The notes beneath the pieces were generated by a model, which made no database searches, was not told where the DNA came from, and was given only the letters and a program-made list of their open reading frames with translations. Shown piece after piece: positions 62,274 to 64,000 of a stretch of DNA of 64,000 nucleotides. Where the stretch lies: positions 62,001 through 126,000 of the forward strand of contig NZ_BSFQ01000015.1 of the NCBI RefSeq assembly GCF_027922425.1, in the 5' to 3' direction. The position numbers and the translations under genes are program-made. Every line of letters starts with the position of its first letter. The first letter of the stretch is position 1. Source of the DNA: Pseudonocardia halophobica. GTDB lineage: Bacteria > Actinomycetota > Actinomycetes > Mycobacteriales > Pseudonocardiaceae.

Positions 62274-63666
62274 GGTAGGCGTCGACCGCGGCGGCCGCGG
62301 CGCGGCCCTCGGCGATCGCCCACACGATCAGCGACTGCCCGCGGCCCATGTCCCCGGCGACGAAGACGCCCTCCTCGGTGGACATGAAGTCCTCGTCCCG
62401 CAGGACGTTGCCGCGCCCGTCGAGCCGGACGTCCAGCTGCGCGAGGAGGTCACCCTGCTCGGGGCCGGTGAAGCCGAGGGCGATCAGCGCGAGCTGGGCC
62501 GGCACGTCGGTCGTCGCCCCGGCGGGGTGGAACCGCTTGGTCTCGTCGCGGAAACCCTCCACGAGCGTGACCGCCCGCAGTCCGCCGTCGGCGTCCCCGT
62601 GGAACTCGACGGTGTCGACCGAGAACAGGCGCGCCCCGCCCTCCTCGTGCGCCGGCGACGTGCGCAGCACCGCCGGATAGGTCGGCCACGGCATCTCGGG
62701 GGTGCGCCGCTCCGGCGGGCGGGGCCGGATGTCGACGTGCGCCACCGACCGGGCGGCCTGGCGGTGCACGGTGCCCAGGCAGTCCGTGCCGGTGTCGCCC
62801 CCGCCGATGATGACGACGTCCTTGCCCTCGGCGCTGATCGGCGACTCGGCGAGGTCGCCCTCCTGCACCCGGTCCGCCCAGGTCAGGTAGTCCATCGCGA
62901 GGTGCACCCCGGCCAGGTCACGGCCCGGCACCGGCAGCTCGCGGGCGGCGGTCGCGCCACAGGCCAGGACGACGGCGTCGGACTCGTCCCGCAGCCGCTC
63001 GACGCTGACGTCGACGCCGACCTCCACCCCGGCGCGGAAGGCCGTGCCCTCGGCGAGCATCTGCGCCAGCCGCCGGTCCAGCCGGCGCTTCTCCATCTTG
63101 AACGCGGGGATGCCGTAGCGGAGCAGGCCGCCGATCCGGTCGGCCCGTTCGCAGACCACCACGTCGTGGCCCGCGCGGGTGAGCTGCTGGGCGGCCGCCA
63201 GCCCGGCCGGGCCCGACCCGATCACCGCGACCGACCGGCCCGTCCGACGCGGCGGCGGGAGCGGCCGCACCCACCCCTGGTCCCAGGCGTGGTCGACGAT
63301 CTGCAGCTCCACCTGCTTGATCGACACCGCGTCGGCGTTGATGGCCAGCACGCACGACTCCTCGCACGGGGCCGGGCACAGCACGCCGGTGAACTCGGGG
63401 AAGTTGTTCGTGGCGTGCAGCCGCTCGCTCGCCTGCCGCCAGCGGCCGCGGCGGACGAGGTCGTTCCACTCGGGGATGAGGTTGCCCAGCGGGCACTCCG
63501 CGTGGCAGAACGGGACGCCGCAGTCCATGCAGCGCCCGGCCTGCGCGCGCAGCGCCGGCTCCGGCAGCGGCTCGTACACCTCGCGCCAGTCGCGCAGCCG
63601 CAGGTCCACCGGCCGCCTCGGCGTGGGCCGGCGTTCGGTGCGCAGAAAACCCCAGGGGTCAGCCAC
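62215..63666 (-). CDS. gltD: Glutamate synthase small subunit-type oxidoreductase (GltD)
   Basis: 483 residues from GTG 63666 (MADPWGFL; GGGAGG 6 bp upstream), preferred to GTG 63693. The N-terminal cysteine cluster (CMDCGVPFCHAECPLGNLIP, CPAPCEESC) binds two 4Fe-4S centres; GSGPAGLAAAQQLTRAGHDV binds FAD and IIGGGDTGTDCLG binds NADPH. The end VFVAGDMGRGQSLIVWAIAE is the conserved FAD contact. GltD feeds electrons from NADPH to GltB for glutamate synthesis. No gltB lies beside it: upstream is a divergent flavin monooxygenase, so the partner is elsewhere. Confidence 0.93.
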   Translation of the reverse strand: MADPWGFLRTERRPTPRRPVDLRLRDWREVYEPLPEPALRAQAGRCMDCGVPFCHAECPLGNLIPEWNDLVRRGRWRQASERLHATNNFPEFTGVLCPAPCEESCVLAINADAVSIKQVELQIVDHAWDQGWVRPLPPPRRTGRSVAVIGSGPAGLAAAQQLTRAGHDVVVCERADRIGGLLRYGIPAFKMEKRRLDRRLAQMLAEGTAFRAGVEVGVDVSVERLRDESDAVVLACGATAARELPVPGRDLAGVHLAMDYLTWADRVQEGDLAESPISAEGKDVVIIGGGDTGTDCLGTVHRQAARSVAHVDIRPRPPERRTPEMPWPTYPAVLRTSPAHEEGGARLFSVDTVEFHGDADGGLRAVTLVEGFRDETKRFHPAGATTDVPAQLALIALGFTGPEQGDLLAQLDVRLDGRGNVLRDEDFMSTEEGVFVAGDMGRGQSLIVWAIAEGRAAAAAVDAYLTGRDLLPRPIRPDRVPIA

Positions 63667-63821
63667 GGCGGGCCTCCCGTCGGTGTGGTCCACGTACGGT
63701 GCACCCCCGGGCGGGCGCCTGACAACGCCCTACTTCGCGCGGACCCGCTCGGCCGACGTTGCGCGCCGAAATCCGGACTAACATGAGCTGAGTCACATCG
63801 TGCGCACCGGAGGTCGAGCCG

Positions 63822-64000
63822 ATGACGTCTGCACCCGCGAGCGCTCCCCAGGACACCGCCGTCGAGGAGGCCGGACACGTCGACGTCCTCATCGTCGGCG
63901 CCGGCGTCTCCGGCATCGGCGCCGCCCACCACCTGCAGGAGAGCTTCCCCGACCGGACCTTCCTCCTCCTCGACGCCCAGCCGGACCGCGGCGGGACCTG
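63822..64000 (+). CDS. Flavin-containing monooxygenase / Baeyer-Villiger-type oxygenase, N-terminal part
   Basis: Partial: 59 residues from ATG 63822 (GGAGG 9 bp upstream) to the window edge. VDVLIVGAGVSGIGAAHHLQ is the FAD Rossmann motif and FLLLDAQPDRGGT matches the LEAR-x2-GGTW region of flavin monooxygenases. A 20-residue Ala/Glu leader precedes it. Divergent from gltD with 155 bp between starts. Confidence 0.75.
   Translation, partial: MTSAPASAPQDTAVEEAGHVDVLIVGAGVSGIGAAHHLQESFPDRTFLLLDAQPDRGGT

Noticed and set aside
63759..63784. TTGCGC-N14-TAACAT as a sigma-70 promoter for the right-end monooxygenase
   Set aside because: The 14-bp spacer is too short and neither box is strong.

Overview
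The window is a 64 kb chromosomal segment of a very GC-rich actinobacterium. Codons end in G or C almost everywhere, GTG starts are frequent, and the gene families (SARP/AfsR regulator, two LAL/LuxR regulators, SpoIIE phosphatase, DUF1707, Pls/PosA-type synthetase) are typical of soil actinomycetes. I favour a Pseudonocardia-like member of the Pseudonocardiales, by inference only. I see no tRNA, rRNA, CRISPR array or insertion sequence.

Layout. 1-3.3 kb: end of a glutamate-synthase-like amine cluster (GXGXG fragment, FMN subunit, DadA-type oxidase, XRE-cupin regulator). 3.4-8.5 kb: DinB-like protein, baeRF-like protein, Nramp metal transporter with a dyad operator, DUF1330 protein, SpoIIE phosphatase. 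8.7-15.8 kb: a complete kdp potassium operon (small membrane ORF, kdpF, A, B, C, D) without kdpE, preceded by direct repeats. 15.8-22.9 kb: AfsR/SARP regulator divergent from a flavin monooxygenase, then benzoylformate decarboxylase facing a LysR remnant with a LysR-type operator, and a carbohydrate-binding protein. 22.9-50.4 kb: a glycosyltransferase, two tandem LAL regulators, two paralogous small proteins, a lipoprotein, membrane proteins, arginase-like and metallo-beta-lactamase-fold enzymes, a transporter, an MGH1-type glycosidase with GlgX, pyruvate phosphate dikinase, a MerR-B12 regulator and PPK2. 50.4-53.8 kb: methyltransferase, CDF metal exporter with divergent ArsR repressor, STAS and VOC proteins. 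53.8-58.2 kb: a very large Pls/PosA-like synthetase. 58.4-64 kb: VIT1-like transporter, APC permease, CinY/HetC-like membrane protein, glutamate synthase small subunit, and the start of a flavin monooxygenase.

Two things stand out. First, a palindrome CAYCC-N5-GGRTG recurs upstream of many genes between 24 and 50 kb: LAL1, both small paralogues, the lipoprotein, the SHOCT protein, the DUF7144/MGH1 divergent promoter and the amphi-Trp gene. Most copies lie about 60-90 bp from a start codon. Its half-site resembles the MalT box, and the segment encodes two MalT-family regulators, so a local LAL regulon is a testable idea. Second, the Pls/PosA-like protein carries a duplicated carrier domain and an adenylation domain that has lost key catalytic residues, with two dyads in its promoter region.

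Most of the rest fits a stress and storage theme: potassium uptake under osmotic stress, metal homeostasis, alpha-glucan turnover, polyphosphate and PEP/pyruvate interconversion, and partner-switching signalling.
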